From the NCBI GenBank assembly GCA_013177935.1, contig JABLXZ010000001.1, positions 450,191 to 514,190 of the forward strand: DNA of 64,000 bases. The letters are read 5' to 3'. The notes under the pieces were generated by a model, which saw nothing but the letters and a program-made list of their open reading frames with translations, did not search any database and had not been told where the DNA came from. This stretch comes from a candidate division WOR-3 bacterium. Lineage in GTDB: Bacteria; Hydrothermota; Tepidihabitantia; Tepidihabitantales; Tepidihabitantaceae. The position numbers and the translations under genes are program-made. Shown here piece after piece: positions 35,684-45,277 of the stretch (its first letter is position 1; each line of letters starts with the position of its first letter).

Positions 35684-36991
35684 CTAAAATCGATACCGAA
35701 CCCCAAAAAATATTTCATCCACCCTGTTGAGCGGCGCGAATGCTGAGCCATTACCACCATTAAAGACCATTCCACCAAGGTCAATCTCAAGCCCATCTAC
35801 CGGCAGAAAACGGATTAGAGGAACCAATCCCAATGACCTCTTTTTCAAGTCAACCACTCCACCCAGCCGGGTCATCACCCTATCGGCAAACAATTTTCGT
35901 TCCACCGCGCCCAGGATGAAATCCTTCACCCGTTCCTTCTGTAACCGTGCCAGAGGAAAATCGCCGTGTAGATACTGAAAATTAAGATAAAACCCGGCAA
36001 CAGAGTAATCAAAGCCACCAATAACTGAAAGTTCGTCCTTTACCAGCGTGTCTTCATAAAACGCATATGCCGCTTCAGCCCAGAACCCAACACCAAAAAG
36101 GTTGCCTGCCATTTCTGCACCCACCACCTTCTTCTCCGGAAACCACTGCCTTAGAACAAAATCCAACCGCTGCCCTACCACATCGATGTTTGTTACCGGC
36201 TGTGCTGCTGGTAAAAAGTCGTAGCCCCGTAAAAAACTCAGGGCAAGGTCAAAGTTTCCCAGATGACCTTTTAATCTTCCACCCCAAGTAATGTCACGGA
36301 CAGTTCTTCCCGGCAGTTTTATCTCTTCCTGCGCCGTTATCGTATAAGCATTAGCAATCTGCCGCGCGGTAAGAGAGTCAAAACCCTGTCGGATAAACTC
36401 TTCCACCAGACCGTTGCGCAGTTGCTCAATATCCGGCAGAACCGCGACCGAAAACCATTCAGGTGATGTTGTCAATGCCGGTTCAAATATCGGTTTTGCA
36501 CCAAGTTCTATTCCGAAGGCACTAACCGGCATATAACCGAGATGAACCATCCATACTGGTCGGCGTTCATCCCAGACCAGAGGGTCCGAATAGTCCGGAG
36601 TGGTGAAATTGTCCGTGGGATTTACCGCATCGGCTGTGCCCCAATGAACCTTTTGCCGCCCTCCTGTCAAATTCAACCCGGGCAAAATGTCATAAATCCG
36701 GACAAATACCTCATCAAGCATCAGAGATACCGGCTCCAGTTTACTGGCATCGCTCAAATCAGAAGCACCAGTTAAAAATGGATAACCGTTTGTCTTAACC
36801 GTCACTCCCAGCTTTGCTTCAAGCCGGTCCGAACTCACCGGTACAAAACTTAGACTTGCCCGGGTAGAAAACCAGGTAAACTTTGTGCTGTCTTTGCTAC
36901 CAAATCTAAGATGTGCCCTGGTACCCAAATCGCCCTGGATTGAAACCTGCGTTACAACCAGGATGTTCAGTAAAATTGTGCCGATGCCCAT
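35684..36991 (-). CDS. Outer-membrane beta-barrel protein of an RND/LolA-like cluster
   Basis: The 435-residue protein has a short signal sequence (GIGTILLNILVVTQ) and a barrel-like strand pattern ending in aromatic FGVRYRF, the usual C-terminal signal for BAM. NLTGGRQKVHWGTADAVNPTD (split over ~112-132) is the type of motif seen in DUF1302-like barrels that partner MMPL transporters. It follows the LolA-like gene directly with no gap and is the last gene of the set. A lipid or hydrophobic-compound export/import conduit is likely by context. Confidence 0.6.
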   Translation of the reverse strand: MGIGTILLNILVVTQVSIQGDLGTRAHLRFGSKDSTKFTWFSTRASLSFVPVSSDRLEAKLGVTVKTNGYPFLTGASDLSDASKLEPVSLMLDEVFVRIYDILPGLNLTGGRQKVHWGTADAVNPTDNFTTPDYSDPLVWDERRPVWMVHLGYMPVSAFGIELGAKPIFEPALTTSPEWFSVAVLPDIEQLRNGLVEEFIRQGFDSLTARQIANAYTITAQEEIKLPGRTVRDITWGGRLKGHLGNFDLALSFLRGYDFLPAAQPVTNIDVVGQRLDFVLRQWFPEKKVVGAEMAGNLFGVGFWAEAAYAFYEDTLVKDELSVIGGFDYSVAGFYLNFQYLHGDFPLARLQKERVKDFILGAVERKLFADRVMTRLGGVVDLKKRSLGLVPLIRFLPVDGLEIDLGGMVFNGGNGSAFAPLNRVDEIFFGVRYRF

Positions 36992-37720
36992 TTATGCCCC
37001 CTTTTTCATATTCTCTTCGGTAAAGTAACTGTCCTTAATGCCGACATCAATCTCAACCTCAAGTAGTTTTAACTCGGTTATCGTGCCCCGTGCCAGGTTG
37101 TCCAATCGCACCGTTCGTGGAATCCAGACCTCGTTTGCCTTTTGGAAATCGGCAAAAACTATGCATTTTGCCACACGCCCGTCTCGGGCAACCTTCTCCA
37201 ATCGCAAGGGGAGAAACCGCTCCTTCTCCACCCAGAGTCGGCTCTTTTCCCCATCCTGTTCTAGCGTAATGAGATAAGCCTTTACGCCGTTAAGTTCCAC
37301 CTCTTCTGCCTCACCGTGGGCAACGCTCGTTCCGAAAGAAATACTTGCCATTTCTTTGTAGGAAAAGTCGGACCCGCCAAAACTCTGGTCCGCAGCACTC
37401 CCGGAAATTCTCCTTACCCGTCCCTGCGCCGGGAGATAGACCCACATATTTTCCGGCGCTGTCGTAAGAAAACTCACGCCTCGTAACTCAGCGGGCGAAA
37501 TAAAAGTCACCAGCATCTTCTTGTCACCCTTCATCACCATCCGCAAGGTGCGCTCCTGCACCCTTTTACTTTTATCGGTTATCCGCATCACCGCTTTAAC
37601 CCGGCGGTCCTGAGCTGTGGTTGTGTTTCGTAACCGATTCAAAACCTCCTGGGCGCTCATTGCGTAAACCCCGATAAAAAGTCCGCCCAGAAGCAACATT
37701 GTTCTTTTTATTTTACCCAT
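36992..37720 (-). CDS. Outer-membrane lipoprotein-sorting (LolA-like) periplasmic protein
   Basis: The 242-residue protein has a signal peptide (residues 1-23, ending YAMSAQ). ERTLRMVMKGDKKMLVTFISP, 'MWVYLPAQGRVRRISGSAADQ' (split over ~95-115) and FGGSDFSYKEM are the core of the LolA_like family that accompanies MMPL transporters. The fold is an open beta-barrel with a lipid-binding groove. GGAGG lies ahead of the ATG; it starts 12 bp after the transporter gene. Confidence 0.85.
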   Translation of the reverse strand: MGKIKRTMLLLGGLFIGVYAMSAQEVLNRLRNTTTAQDRRVKAVMRITDKSKRVQERTLRMVMKGDKKMLVTFISPAELRGVSFLTTAPENMWVYLPAQGRVRRISGSAADQSFGGSDFSYKEMASISFGTSVAHGEAEEVELNGVKAYLITLEQDGEKSRLWVEKERFLPLRLEKVARDGRVAKCIVFADFQKANEVWIPRTVRLDNLARGTITELKLLEVEIDVGIKDSYFTEENMKKGA

Positions 37721-37732
37721 TCTGACCTCCTT

Positions 37733-39991
37733 TTATCTTGCTTTTTTATCTCTAAATCCAGCGAAAATAGCCGGTAATAAGACCAGCGCACCGTTGCAGG
37801 ATAGAAGCATCGCACCGGCAATCAGCAGCCCGAACTTCTGAATTATCACCAGAGAAGCAAACGCCAGCACTGCAAAACCAAGACCTACCGCCAGGGCATT
37901 GATGACAATTGGCGGTCCTACACCTGCAAGGGTACGGCGCAGGCACTCTCTAATATCAACCCCATTCCGGCTTTCCTCCTGAAAGCGGCTGAGAAAATGA
38001 CAGGAGTAATCAATCCCAATCCCTAAGGCGATAGCCCCGAGCATAGCAGTGACGATATCAACCTCAATGCCCAAAATCCCCATAACGCCAAAAGCAACCA
38101 GTAGAGTAAATCCAATTGGAACCATTCCTGCTAATCCAAAACGCACCGAGCGGAAAAAGGCAGCGACAATAATAAATACCGCCAGGAATGCCACGACAAT
38201 GCTCCACAACTGGCTTGTGGCAATCGCTCGATGCAAGGCATAAACTGCAAGGGGCATCCCCCCCAGTTCAACCTTAACATCAGAACCAAAATTGCGCTTT
38301 ATCAGCTTCCGAATCTCTATCACCGCCTTAGCAATCTCACTGCTTTTCTCCTGACTGAACTGGGCGGTAATCCTTGCCCGCGCGTAGTCACTGGTCACCA
38401 TAGCAGCCAGATAGTCTGAACCGGAAAAGGAAAGTAACAACAGAAATTGCGCAATGCCCTCTCTTGTATCAGGAATTACCTCAAACTTCGGGTCGTCGCC
38501 ATGAAACGCCCGATTTGCCCTTTTTAAAACATCAACAATCGAAGTGATATGAGTGACATACCGCACCTTTTTTAACTCGTTAATAAACTTATCTATTTGG
38601 TACAAAACCGCCGGGTCCTGAATGTCGCCATCAACAACAATCTCAAATTGCAACTCACCACCAAACTGCTCATTGACAATTTTTGCCGCTCGGGTCGGAC
38701 TGGAACCGGGTTTAAAGTAGCGGACAAAATCGGTTTCGGGCTTCACCTTCACGCCCCAAAATAACGACACAATCATAATAATACTGGCACAAATAAAAAC
38801 CGGTATGCGCGCCCGCTCAATCCAATTTGCCCATCTTTCAAAAATTGAATTCCTGCCTTGCGGCATCCCCTGCGGCTTTCCAGTATCACACCGCCTTCTC
38901 CGCTCGAGTAAAACAAGCAACGCTGGCAAAAACACTACCGCCAGAATAAAAGAAAATATCACGCCAATCACCGAGAAAATTGCAAAAGCACGGATGGCGT
39001 TAATTCGCATCACCACATTAGCGCCAAACCCGACAACCGTTGTTGCCATCGCCAGAAATACAGGCATTCCGGTATTACCCACCACCGTCTGAACAAGTTC
39101 CAAACCACGCTTGCCCATCCGCCTTTCCTGCAACCAGCGTTCTACGATATGAATCCCATAAGCACTCCCTACCGAAAGCACAATTGGAGGCAAAACAATC
39201 AAAACTACGGTCAAAGGTTGTCCGGTCAAAGCAATAAGCCCCAAAGTCCATAGCACCGCAATGCCCACGGTCAGTAAAGGTAGAATTACCCCCTGCCAGT
39301 TACGAAACAGAAAAACAAACACCAGCACCAATACGAGCACAACCAGCGGAATGAGTCGGGTCAGGTCCTGCATCATCCAGTCGCGCATAAATTTCATCAG
39401 AGCGGCGGAACCGGTCAGTGATACCCGGGTGCCCGCCCATTTTTTCTGCACCTCCTTTTCAATCTCCTCTACTGCTAACAATTTATCAACGCCGGGCTTC
39501 AACCGAACCAGCAACAGCATACTATTACCATCCTCAGCCAGTAATCTCCCTCGATATCGTTCATCGCCTAAAAGCCGCTCCCGCAGCTTCTTTAACCCTG
39601 TTTCACTTGTCGGAATCGATTCAATCACCCGCGCTATTTTCACCTCCTCTCCGACGCCTACAACATCTTGAAGATTGGTGAGCGCCACCACTTCGTTCAC
39701 GGGCGACAGCGCTTCAAGACTCCGTACCAGACTGTCCAACCGCAAGAGCCCGCCCGCTGTAAATAAATTATCGGCCTCAACCAGCACCACCACCTGGTCG
39801 GAGCCTCCGAAATCTGTGTCCACGACTTTTAAAACCCTGACCCCGGACTCGTTTTCCGGCAAAAGGGAAATTACATCTGCCTCAACCTTCAACCGGCTTA
39901 GCAGGAAAACCGCCCCCAGCGTCAGCAGACTGACCACCAGAACAATCCACCCGGGAAATTTAAAAACCAGGTAGGCAATCCGTTTCATCAT
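37733..39991 (-). CDS. RND-superfamily MMPL transporter (HpnN-like)
   Basis: A 752-residue inner-membrane protein with twelve helices in two repeats, each an N-terminal helix (about 14-32 and 400-420), a periplasmic loop and a five-helix MMPL block (~205-365, ~590-745). IALGIGIDYSCHFLSRFQEE is the MMPL signature; the matching motif in repeat one is SVGSAYGIHIVERWLQE. Size and layout are those of HpnN/MmpL-type lipid exporters rather than of tripartite AcrB. AAGGA precedes the ATG. It has its own promoter at 40050-40077. Confidence 0.85.
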   Translation of the reverse strand: MMKRIAYLVFKFPGWIVLVVSLLTLGAVFLLSRLKVEADVISLLPENESGVRVLKVVDTDFGGSDQVVVLVEADNLFTAGGLLRLDSLVRSLEALSPVNEVVALTNLQDVVGVGEEVKIARVIESIPTSETGLKKLRERLLGDERYRGRLLAEDGNSMLLLVRLKPGVDKLLAVEEIEKEVQKKWAGTRVSLTGSAALMKFMRDWMMQDLTRLIPLVVLVLVLVFVFLFRNWQGVILPLLTVGIAVLWTLGLIALTGQPLTVVLIVLPPIVLSVGSAYGIHIVERWLQERRMGKRGLELVQTVVGNTGMPVFLAMATTVVGFGANVVMRINAIRAFAIFSVIGVIFSFILAVVFLPALLVLLERRRRCDTGKPQGMPQGRNSIFERWANWIERARIPVFICASIIMIVSLFWGVKVKPETDFVRYFKPGSSPTRAAKIVNEQFGGELQFEIVVDGDIQDPAVLYQIDKFINELKKVRYVTHITSIVDVLKRANRAFHGDDPKFEVIPDTREGIAQFLLLLSFSGSDYLAAMVTSDYARARITAQFSQEKSSEIAKAVIEIRKLIKRNFGSDVKVELGGMPLAVYALHRAIATSQLWSIVVAFLAVFIIVAAFFRSVRFGLAGMVPIGFTLLVAFGVMGILGIEVDIVTAMLGAIALGIGIDYSCHFLSRFQEESRNGVDIRECLRRTLAGVGPPIVINALAVGLGFAVLAFASLVIIQKFGLLIAGAMLLSCNGALVLLPAIFAGFRDKKAR

Positions 39992-40008
39992 AAATTGATT
40001 CCTTCAGT

Positions 40009-40060
40009 TTGTGTAATAAACTTTATAGTATTAAATATCAATTTTATAAATAATACACAA
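40009..40060. repeat. Inverted repeat over the MMPL-gene promoter
   Basis: TTGTGTA at 40009-40015 is matched by TACACAA at 40054-40060 in inverted orientation, 38 bp apart, in a very AT-rich stretch. One arm overlaps the -10 box, which would suit an operator for the adjacent MarR-family regulator. The spacing is larger than a single MarR site. Confidence 0.4.
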
Positions 40061-40077
40061 TGTTAATTATTTGTCAA
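40050..40077 (-). promoter_or_regulatory. Promoter of the MMPL-LolA-like-barrel operon
   Basis: Minus strand: TTGACA (40077-40072), 16-bp spacer, TATTAT (40055-40050). The start codon is 59 bp past the -10 and has a ribosome-binding site, so this is a leadered promoter. Confidence 0.65.
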
Positions 40078-40122
40078 GAAAAAAATAACGACCGGTCGAA
40101 TTGGGGTTTTATCAGCCGCTGG

Positions 40123-40533
40123 CTACTTTTTCGCCACCAAACCCTGTGCCAGTTGTTCTAAGGTATCGATAAAAACCTTCAGGTTTTGGTCCGGTATACG
40201 CCGCATCATCTTCACCAATCCCTGGCGGTTCAACTTTGCCAGGTGTTGCGCCATTTTGACTCCGGCTGGGGTTAATTGAACCAAAACTACCCGCCGGTCT
40301 TCGGTGGAACGGTCACGTTCTACTAACTTCTTTTTCACTAAACGGTCTATCAAACCACTGGCATTGGCTTTAGAAATTCCCAGAACCTCGGCAAGTTGAT
40401 TCATGCTGGTCTGCCGCATATTCAATAGGGTAATGAGTACCATCGTCTGGGAAAAAGAAAACTCCTGCCCTAACGCCTCAACCGAACTCAACAACCTCAA
40501 ACCCCGGACGAGAATCGGTCCGAGCCATTCCAA
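40123..40533 (-). CDS. MarR-family transcriptional regulator
   Basis: The product has 136 residues from TTG 40533. Winged-helix region: LLNMRQTSMNQLAEVLGISKANASGLIDRLVKKKLVER (split across ~35-75) followed by the wing DRRVVLVQLTPAGV. The true start is uncertain: the frame stays open to about 40569 (adding residues like GKKEDFYLAK) without a standard start codon. It is upstream of, and reads toward, the MMPL operon, so it probably controls it. Confidence 0.85.
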   Translation of the reverse strand: MEWLGPILVRGLRLLSSVEALGQEFSFSQTMVLITLLNMRQTSMNQLAEVLGISKANASGLIDRLVKKKLVERDRSTEDRRVVLVQLTPAGVKMAQHLAKLNRQGLVKMMRRIPDQNLKVFIDTLEQLAQGLVAKK

Positions 40534-40571
40534 TTTTGCTAAATAAAAATCCTCTTTCTTGCCGATATATT

Positions 40572-40599
40572 ATTATTCTATTTTTACGGCGGTTGTCAA
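40572..40599 (-). promoter_or_regulatory. Candidate promoter of the MarR-family gene
   Basis: Minus strand: TTGACA (40599-40594), 16-bp spacer, AATAAT (40577-40572). Confidence 0.55.
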
Positions 40600-40660
40600 C
40601 CACAACTTTGAAGATTAAAAACCCATTACAAAAAATAACAACAACTTTCCCCTATTTATC

Positions 40661-40688
40661 TTGACTTTTGCCCGCAATGCCTTACTCT
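40661..40688 (+). promoter_or_regulatory. Candidate glyA promoter
   Basis: TTGACT (40661-40666), 16-bp spacer, weak TACTCT (40683-40688). The leader would be about 29 nt and includes AAGGAG at 40711-40716. Confidence 0.35.
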
Positions 40689-40723
40689 TTTATAACAATG
40701 GTATCAAAGCAAGGAGTTAAACT

Positions 40724-42004
40724 ATGACCGCTAAAAATCTTTACGAAATTGACCCGGAAATTTTTGACGCGATTGTCAAAGAAACCAACCGTCAGCACTC
40801 CAATTTAGAATTAATCGCCTCGGAAAATTTCTGCTCCGAGGCGGTGCTCGCGGCTCTCGGTTCGGTTTTGACCAATAAGTATGCCGAAGGCTATCCTAAA
40901 AAACGCTATTACGGCGGCTGCCGTTATGTCGACATCGCTGAAGAGTTGGCTATCCAACGTGCCAAGGAGTTGTTCGGCTGCGATCATGCCAATGTCCAGC
41001 CCCACTCTGGCACCCAGGCGAATATTGCCGCCTATTTAACTCTGGCGCAGCCTGGCGACACTATTATGGGACTATCGCTTTCCCACGGTGGTCACCTTTC
41101 CCATGGCCATCCCATCAACTTCTCCGGCCGCTATTTTAAAGTTGTCCATTACACAGTTGACCCGAATACCGAGATGCTTGACTACGAGGCGATAAGAAAA
41201 CTGGCGCGGGAACATAAACCCCGCGTTATCGTTAGCGGCGCCTCGGCTTATCCGCGAACCATTCATTTCGACCGATTCCAGGAAATTTGTGATGAGGTTG
41301 GTGCCGCACAGATTGCCGACATTGCCCACATCGCTGGACCAATCGCCGCCGGACTACATCCATCACCAATACCTTATGCTGACATTGTGACAACAACGAC
41401 CCACAAAACATTACGCGGGCCTCGCGGTGCAATTATAATGTGCAAGGCAAAGTATGCTGAAGAACTGGACAAAGTAGTATTTCCTGGTACGCAAGGCGGA
41501 CCACTCGAACATTGCATTGCTGCCAAAGCGGTGGCGTTCAAAGAAGCACTGACCCCTGAATTCAAGGAGTACCAGCGCCAGACCCTCGCCAACGCCAAAG
41601 CGTTAGCCGAAGAACTCGCCAAACGCGGATTCCGGCTCTGTACCGGTGGTACCGACAACCATTTAATGCTTGTCGACCTGCGACCCAAGAATATCAAAGG
41701 CCGGGACGCGGAGCGGCTTCTCGGAAAAGTAGGCATCACCGTGAACCGCAATACCATTCCGTTTGACCCGGAAAAGCCTTTCATTGCCTCAGGTATGCGA
41801 CTGGGCACACCCGCCCTTACGACCCGCGGGATGAAGGAACCGGAGATGGTAAAAATCGCCGAACTGATTGACCGAACTATTACCGCGGGCGACGACGAAA
41901 CCAAACTGGAAAAAATCAAAGCCGAGGTTAAAGAACTTGTCGACTCTTTCCCGCTTTATCAAGAACGAAGAACCGAATATCAAACTATTATCCCAAAGGA
42001 ATAA
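40724..42004 (+). CDS. glyA: Serine hydroxymethyltransferase
   Basis: A 426-residue PLP enzyme that interconverts serine and glycine with [46 protein letters not shown] and [13 protein letters not shown] (PLP lysine K228) are all present. AAGGAG precedes the ATG. It provides methylene-THF, the one-carbon donor used by PanB. eno starts 3 bp after the stop. Confidence 0.97.
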   Translation: MTAKNLYEIDPEIFDAIVKETNRQHSNLELIASENFCSEAVLAALGSVLTNKYAEGYPKKRYYGGCRYVDIAEELAIQRAKELFGCDHANVQPHSGTQANIAAYLTLAQPGDTIMGLSLSHGGHLSHGHPINFSGRYFKVVHYTVDPNTEMLDYEAIRKLAREHKPRVIVSGASAYPRTIHFDRFQEICDEVGAAQIADIAHIAGPIAAGLHPSPIPYADIVTTTTHKTLRGPRGAIIMCKAKYAEELDKVVFPGTQGGPLEHCIAAKAVAFKEALTPEFKEYQRQTLANAKALAEELAKRGFRLCTGGTDNHLMLVDLRPKNIKGRDAERLLGKVGITVNRNTIPFDPEKPFIASGMRLGTPALTTRGMKEPEMVKIAELIDRTITAGDDETKLEKIKAEVKELVDSFPLYQERRTEYQTIIPKE

Positions 42005-42006
42005 CT

Positions 42007-43287
42007 ATGGCGCGACCAACAATTGCTCGTTTTACTGCCCGGGAAATTCTTGACTCGCGGGGCAATCCAACACTTGAAGTTGACTGCATCCTTGCCAACG
42101 GAATTATGGGAAGGGCGTCGGTTCCATCCGGCGCTTCAGTTGGTTCGTTTGAAGCCCTGGAAATGCGCGACAAAGACCCGAAACGGTACCTCGGTAAGGG
42201 CGTGCTCAAAGCAATTGCCAACATTCACGATGTTATTTCACCCCGCCTCGTCGGAATGGATGCAACTGATCAGTTTCAGATTGACCAGATACTGATTGAA
42301 CTGGACGGCACCAAGAATAAATCTAAACTCGGTGCCAATGCCATTCTCGGCGTTTCGCTTGCTGTCTGCCGAGCCGCCGCGGTGTGTGCTGGACTCCCCA
42401 TCTACCGTTTACTGGGCGGTGCCGGTACCAGATTTACCCCAACACCGTTTCTTAACATCATCAACGGCGGCTTGCACGCCCCTAACAATCTTGACTTTCA
42501 AGAGTATATGATTGTTCCCGCCGGTTTTCCAACATTCCGCGACGCGATTCGGGCCGCCGCTGAAATCTACCAGACGCTAAAGAAAATCCTTGAAATTAGA
42601 AAACTTCCAACGACTGTCGGTGACGAAGGCGGCATGGCACCAAATTTCTCCAGCAATGAAGAACCCCTGCAGATAATTATGCAGGCAATTGAGCAGGCTG
42701 GCTATATTCCCGGAGAACAGGTTTACCTGGCAATTGATGTTGCCGCCAGCACTATTTACCATGACGGTGCCTACCTGCTTAGCAACCCCGAGAAACGAAC
42801 CGTCACCGCCAATGAACTGATCGACCTCTATGCCGATTGGACTGAGCGCTACCCGATTATCTCCATCGAAGATGGTCTGGCAGAAGAAGATTGGGCAGGC
42901 TGGCATGAACTAACCTCCCGACTTGGTAAAAGGGTTCAACTGGTTGGGGATGATATCTTTGTCACCAACATCGACCGCCTTCGTCGCGGTATCCAGGAAG
43001 GTGCAGCCAACGCAGTTCTGGTAAAACCCACCCAGATTGGTACGGTAAGCGAAACCATCGATTGCGTTAAAGTCGCAATGGAAAACGGCTATCGTGCGAT
43101 TGTTTCACACCGCTCCGGTGAAACCGATGACCATTTTATCGCTGACCTCGCCGTAGCGGTTAACTGTGGCCAGATTAAAACTGGTGCCCCCTGTCGTGGT
43201 GAACGAACCGCCAAATACAACCGATTGATTCGAATTGAAGAAGAAGACCGTCTGCCTTACGCTGGTCTTAAAACCCTATCACGATGA
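42007..43287 (+). CDS. eno: Enolase
   Basis: A 426-residue glycolytic enzyme (2-phosphoglycerate to PEP). [13 protein letters not shown] at the N-terminus, [39 protein letters not shown] (metal ligands), [18 protein letters not shown] (catalytic lysine) and [10 protein letters not shown] are conserved. It overlaps the following cell-division-like gene by ATGA. Confidence 0.97.
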   Translation: MARPTIARFTAREILDSRGNPTLEVDCILANGIMGRASVPSGASVGSFEALEMRDKDPKRYLGKGVLKAIANIHDVISPRLVGMDATDQFQIDQILIELDGTKNKSKLGANAILGVSLAVCRAAAVCAGLPIYRLLGGAGTRFTPTPFLNIINGGLHAPNNLDFQEYMIVPAGFPTFRDAIRAAAEIYQTLKKILEIRKLPTTVGDEGGMAPNFSSNEEPLQIIMQAIEQAGYIPGEQVYLAIDVAASTIYHDGAYLLSNPEKRTVTANELIDLYADWTERYPIISIEDGLAEEDWAGWHELTSRLGKRVQLVGDDIFVTNIDRLRRGIQEGAANAVLVKPTQIGTVSETIDCVKVAMENGYRAIVSHRSGETDDHFIADLAVAVNCGQIKTGAPCRGERTAKYNRLIRIEEEDRLPYAGLKTLSR

Positions 43288-43556
43288 GCAACAAGCGTAA
43301 AACCGTGTTGATTTTCACCGGCGGCTTATTTATCCTGCTCGGCACCATATTTCTTCCTGGACCTAACGGACTGGTCCGGGTTCTTTTAAGACTGTATCGC
43401 ATCAAACAGCACCAGAGTGCTCTCGTACAATTAAAGGCAAAAACCGACACCTTGGAACGCAAAATCAGGCTCTGGCAAAACCCGGATTACGCAGCAAAAA
43501 TGGCACGCGCTCTTCTGGGTCCGGACACCACCTCCCAATCTGACACGAACAAGTAA
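43284..43556 (+). CDS. FtsB/DivIC-like septum formation initiator
   Basis: A small bitopic protein of 90 residues: positive N-terminus, one membrane helix (about 8-26), then a coiled-coil-like stretch ([20 protein letters not shown]) and the conserved short tail '[14 protein letters not shown]', as in FtsB/DivIC. The eno-ftsB order is conserved in many bacteria, which supports the call. Confidence 0.75.
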   Translation: MSNKRKTVLIFTGGLFILLGTIFLPGPNGLVRVLLRLYRIKQHQSALVQLKAKTDTLERKIRLWQNPDYAAKMARALLGPDTTSQSDTNK

Positions 43557-43559
43557 TCG

Positions 43560-44333
43560 CTAAACCGGCGGCAATAACACCTGAGGCCTTCCAGTAAAGG
43601 GATGTTTCGTTACAACCGGTTCCAAACCGTAGGCAGCGTGGATTAAATCAGGGGTCAGTACCTTTTCTGGTACATCGCAAGCAACCGGTTTCCCTTTTGC
43701 CAGTAATAGTAACCGTGAGCAAACTGCGGCTTCATTCAAATCGTGCGACACAAGCACAATTGTCTTTCCCTGCTCATTCAGTGTTTTAAGGATTTGCAAT
43801 ATCATCACCTGGTGAACAAGGTCCAGATGGGCAGTCGCTTCATCGAGTAAAAGAATTTCAGGCTCCTGTGCCAGCGCCCGGGCAAGAAGTACCCTTTGCT
43901 TTTCCCCGGCTGATATTGAGTTGATGTTTTGCCCAGCAAGCATCTCTACCCCGGTCAATCTCATCGCTTCGGTTACCTTCTTTAAGTCCTCTGGTCTTGG
44001 TCGCTCCAGGAGTTTGAGATATGGGTTGCGCCCCATCATCACCACCTCCTGGACCGTCCATTCAAAGGCAAAAAAACTCTCCTGCGGCACAAAGGCAATG
44101 GTCCGAGCAATCTCTCGTCGAGATAAGTGGTTGAGCTCTTTCTCCATCACCTTAACAACACCCCGCTGTGGTTTTCGCACGCCAGCAAGCAAACGCAAAA
44201 GTGTTGATTTACCTGAACCATTCGGGCCAATGATTCCAAGAAACTCACCCGATTCAATCGCAAGAAAGAACTCTTCCAAAATCAATTCTTGCGTATAGCC
44301 AAAACTTATCTTTTCCGCAGTTATTGCCTTCAT
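43560..44333 (-). CDS. btuD: ABC transporter ATP-binding protein, BtuD/FecE type
   Basis: A 257-residue ATPase with Walker A GPNGSGKST (~36-44), Q-loop FVPQESFFAF, signature NSISAGEKQRVLLARAL (the C-motif as ISAGE), Walker B ILLLDEATAHLD and switch histidine LVSHDLNEAA. It powers uptake with the adjacent FecCD-type permease. It overlaps the permease gene by ATGA. Cobalamin is the likeliest cargo because of the BtuF-like binding protein; haem or siderophore is possible. Confidence 0.88.
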   Translation of the reverse strand: MKAITAEKISFGYTQELILEEFFLAIESGEFLGIIGPNGSGKSTLLRLLAGVRKPQRGVVKVMEKELNHLSRREIARTIAFVPQESFFAFEWTVQEVVMMGRNPYLKLLERPRPEDLKKVTEAMRLTGVEMLAGQNINSISAGEKQRVLLARALAQEPEILLLDEATAHLDLVHQVMILQILKTLNEQGKTIVLVSHDLNEAAVCSRLLLLAKGKPVACDVPEKVLTPDLIHAAYGLEPVVTKHPFTGRPQVLLPPV

Positions 44334-45277
44334 ACTTTCGTACGCAGGAGATATACAAAAAACGGCACACCAATCAGTGCTGTTACCACTGATAACGGTA
44401 ATCCCGCTGGCGTCAACACCCTTACCAGCACATCCGCAAAAAGCAAAACTCCTGCCCCGAGGATAAAAGAGCCAGGCAGAACCTGACTGTGCCTGGGACT
44501 AAATAGCATCCTTACCAGATGAGGTGCGACCAAACCAATAAAACTTATCGCACCAGTCCAGGCAACAATCAATCCAACCGCAAACGAACCGATAAGAAAA
44601 ACCATTTTCGTCATCCGCTGAACCTCAACCCCTAAACTCAGTGCCGTCTCTTCGTTCAGGGAAATGATATCCAGCTCTCGATTGTGAATCATCAACCAGA
44701 CACATCCCGCTAATGCTAAGCTGGCGGATACGACAAAAAGTCCCAATGACTTTCTGGTAAAAACCACCCCCAAACTTCCCATCATCAGGTAAACCGCTTC
44801 GCCTAGAGACCGGTGTGCAATAACCATCACCAGCATCACTAAACTGGAAAAGAAAAAACTAACAATAACTCCTGCTAAAACCAGTCGGATAACAGTTAAA
44901 CCACCCCGACTTCGAGAAAGCACATAGACCACACCAATCGCCAGAATTGCCCCCAAGAACGCAAAAATCGGCAAAAGTATACTGGACCCGGTACCAGAAA
45001 CGATGGCAAAAGTCGCGCCCAGCGCAGCCCCACTGGCGACACCAAGTGTCCAGGGGTCAACAAGTGGATTACGGAGAAGTCCTTGAAACGCGCCCCCTAC
45101 AACCGCAAGCACGCCACCCGCAATAATCCCAACTAAAACGCGGGGCAACCGAAAAAGAAGAATCTGATTGAATTGCCTTAAAGAAAACCCGCCGGGTCCG
45201 GTCAAAATTGAGAGCACAACACTTAAAATCAATAAAAGAACTATGCCGATCCAGCTCAATCGTGCCTTGGAGCGCAT
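44330..45277 (-). CDS. btuC: ABC transporter permease, BtuC/FecCD family
   Basis: The 315-residue inner-membrane protein has about nine to ten helices. LFRLPRVLVGIIAGGVLAV, GLLRNPLVDPWTLGVASGAALG and FIGLVAPHLVRML (the coupling-loop region contacting the ATPase) are the FecCD signatures. It overlaps both neighbours by 1-4 bp. Confidence 0.9.
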   Translation of the reverse strand: MRSKARLSWIGIVLLLILSVVLSILTGPGGFSLRQFNQILLFRLPRVLVGIIAGGVLAVVGGAFQGLLRNPLVDPWTLGVASGAALGATFAIVSGTGSSILLPIFAFLGAILAIGVVYVLSRSRGGLTVIRLVLAGVIVSFFFSSLVMLVMVIAHRSLGEAVYLMMGSLGVVFTRKSLGLFVVSASLALAGCVWLMIHNRELDIISLNEETALSLGVEVQRMTKMVFLIGSFAVGLIVAWTGAISFIGLVAPHLVRMLFSPRHSQVLPGSFILGAGVLLFADVLVRVLTPAGLPLSVVTALIGVPFFVYLLRTKV

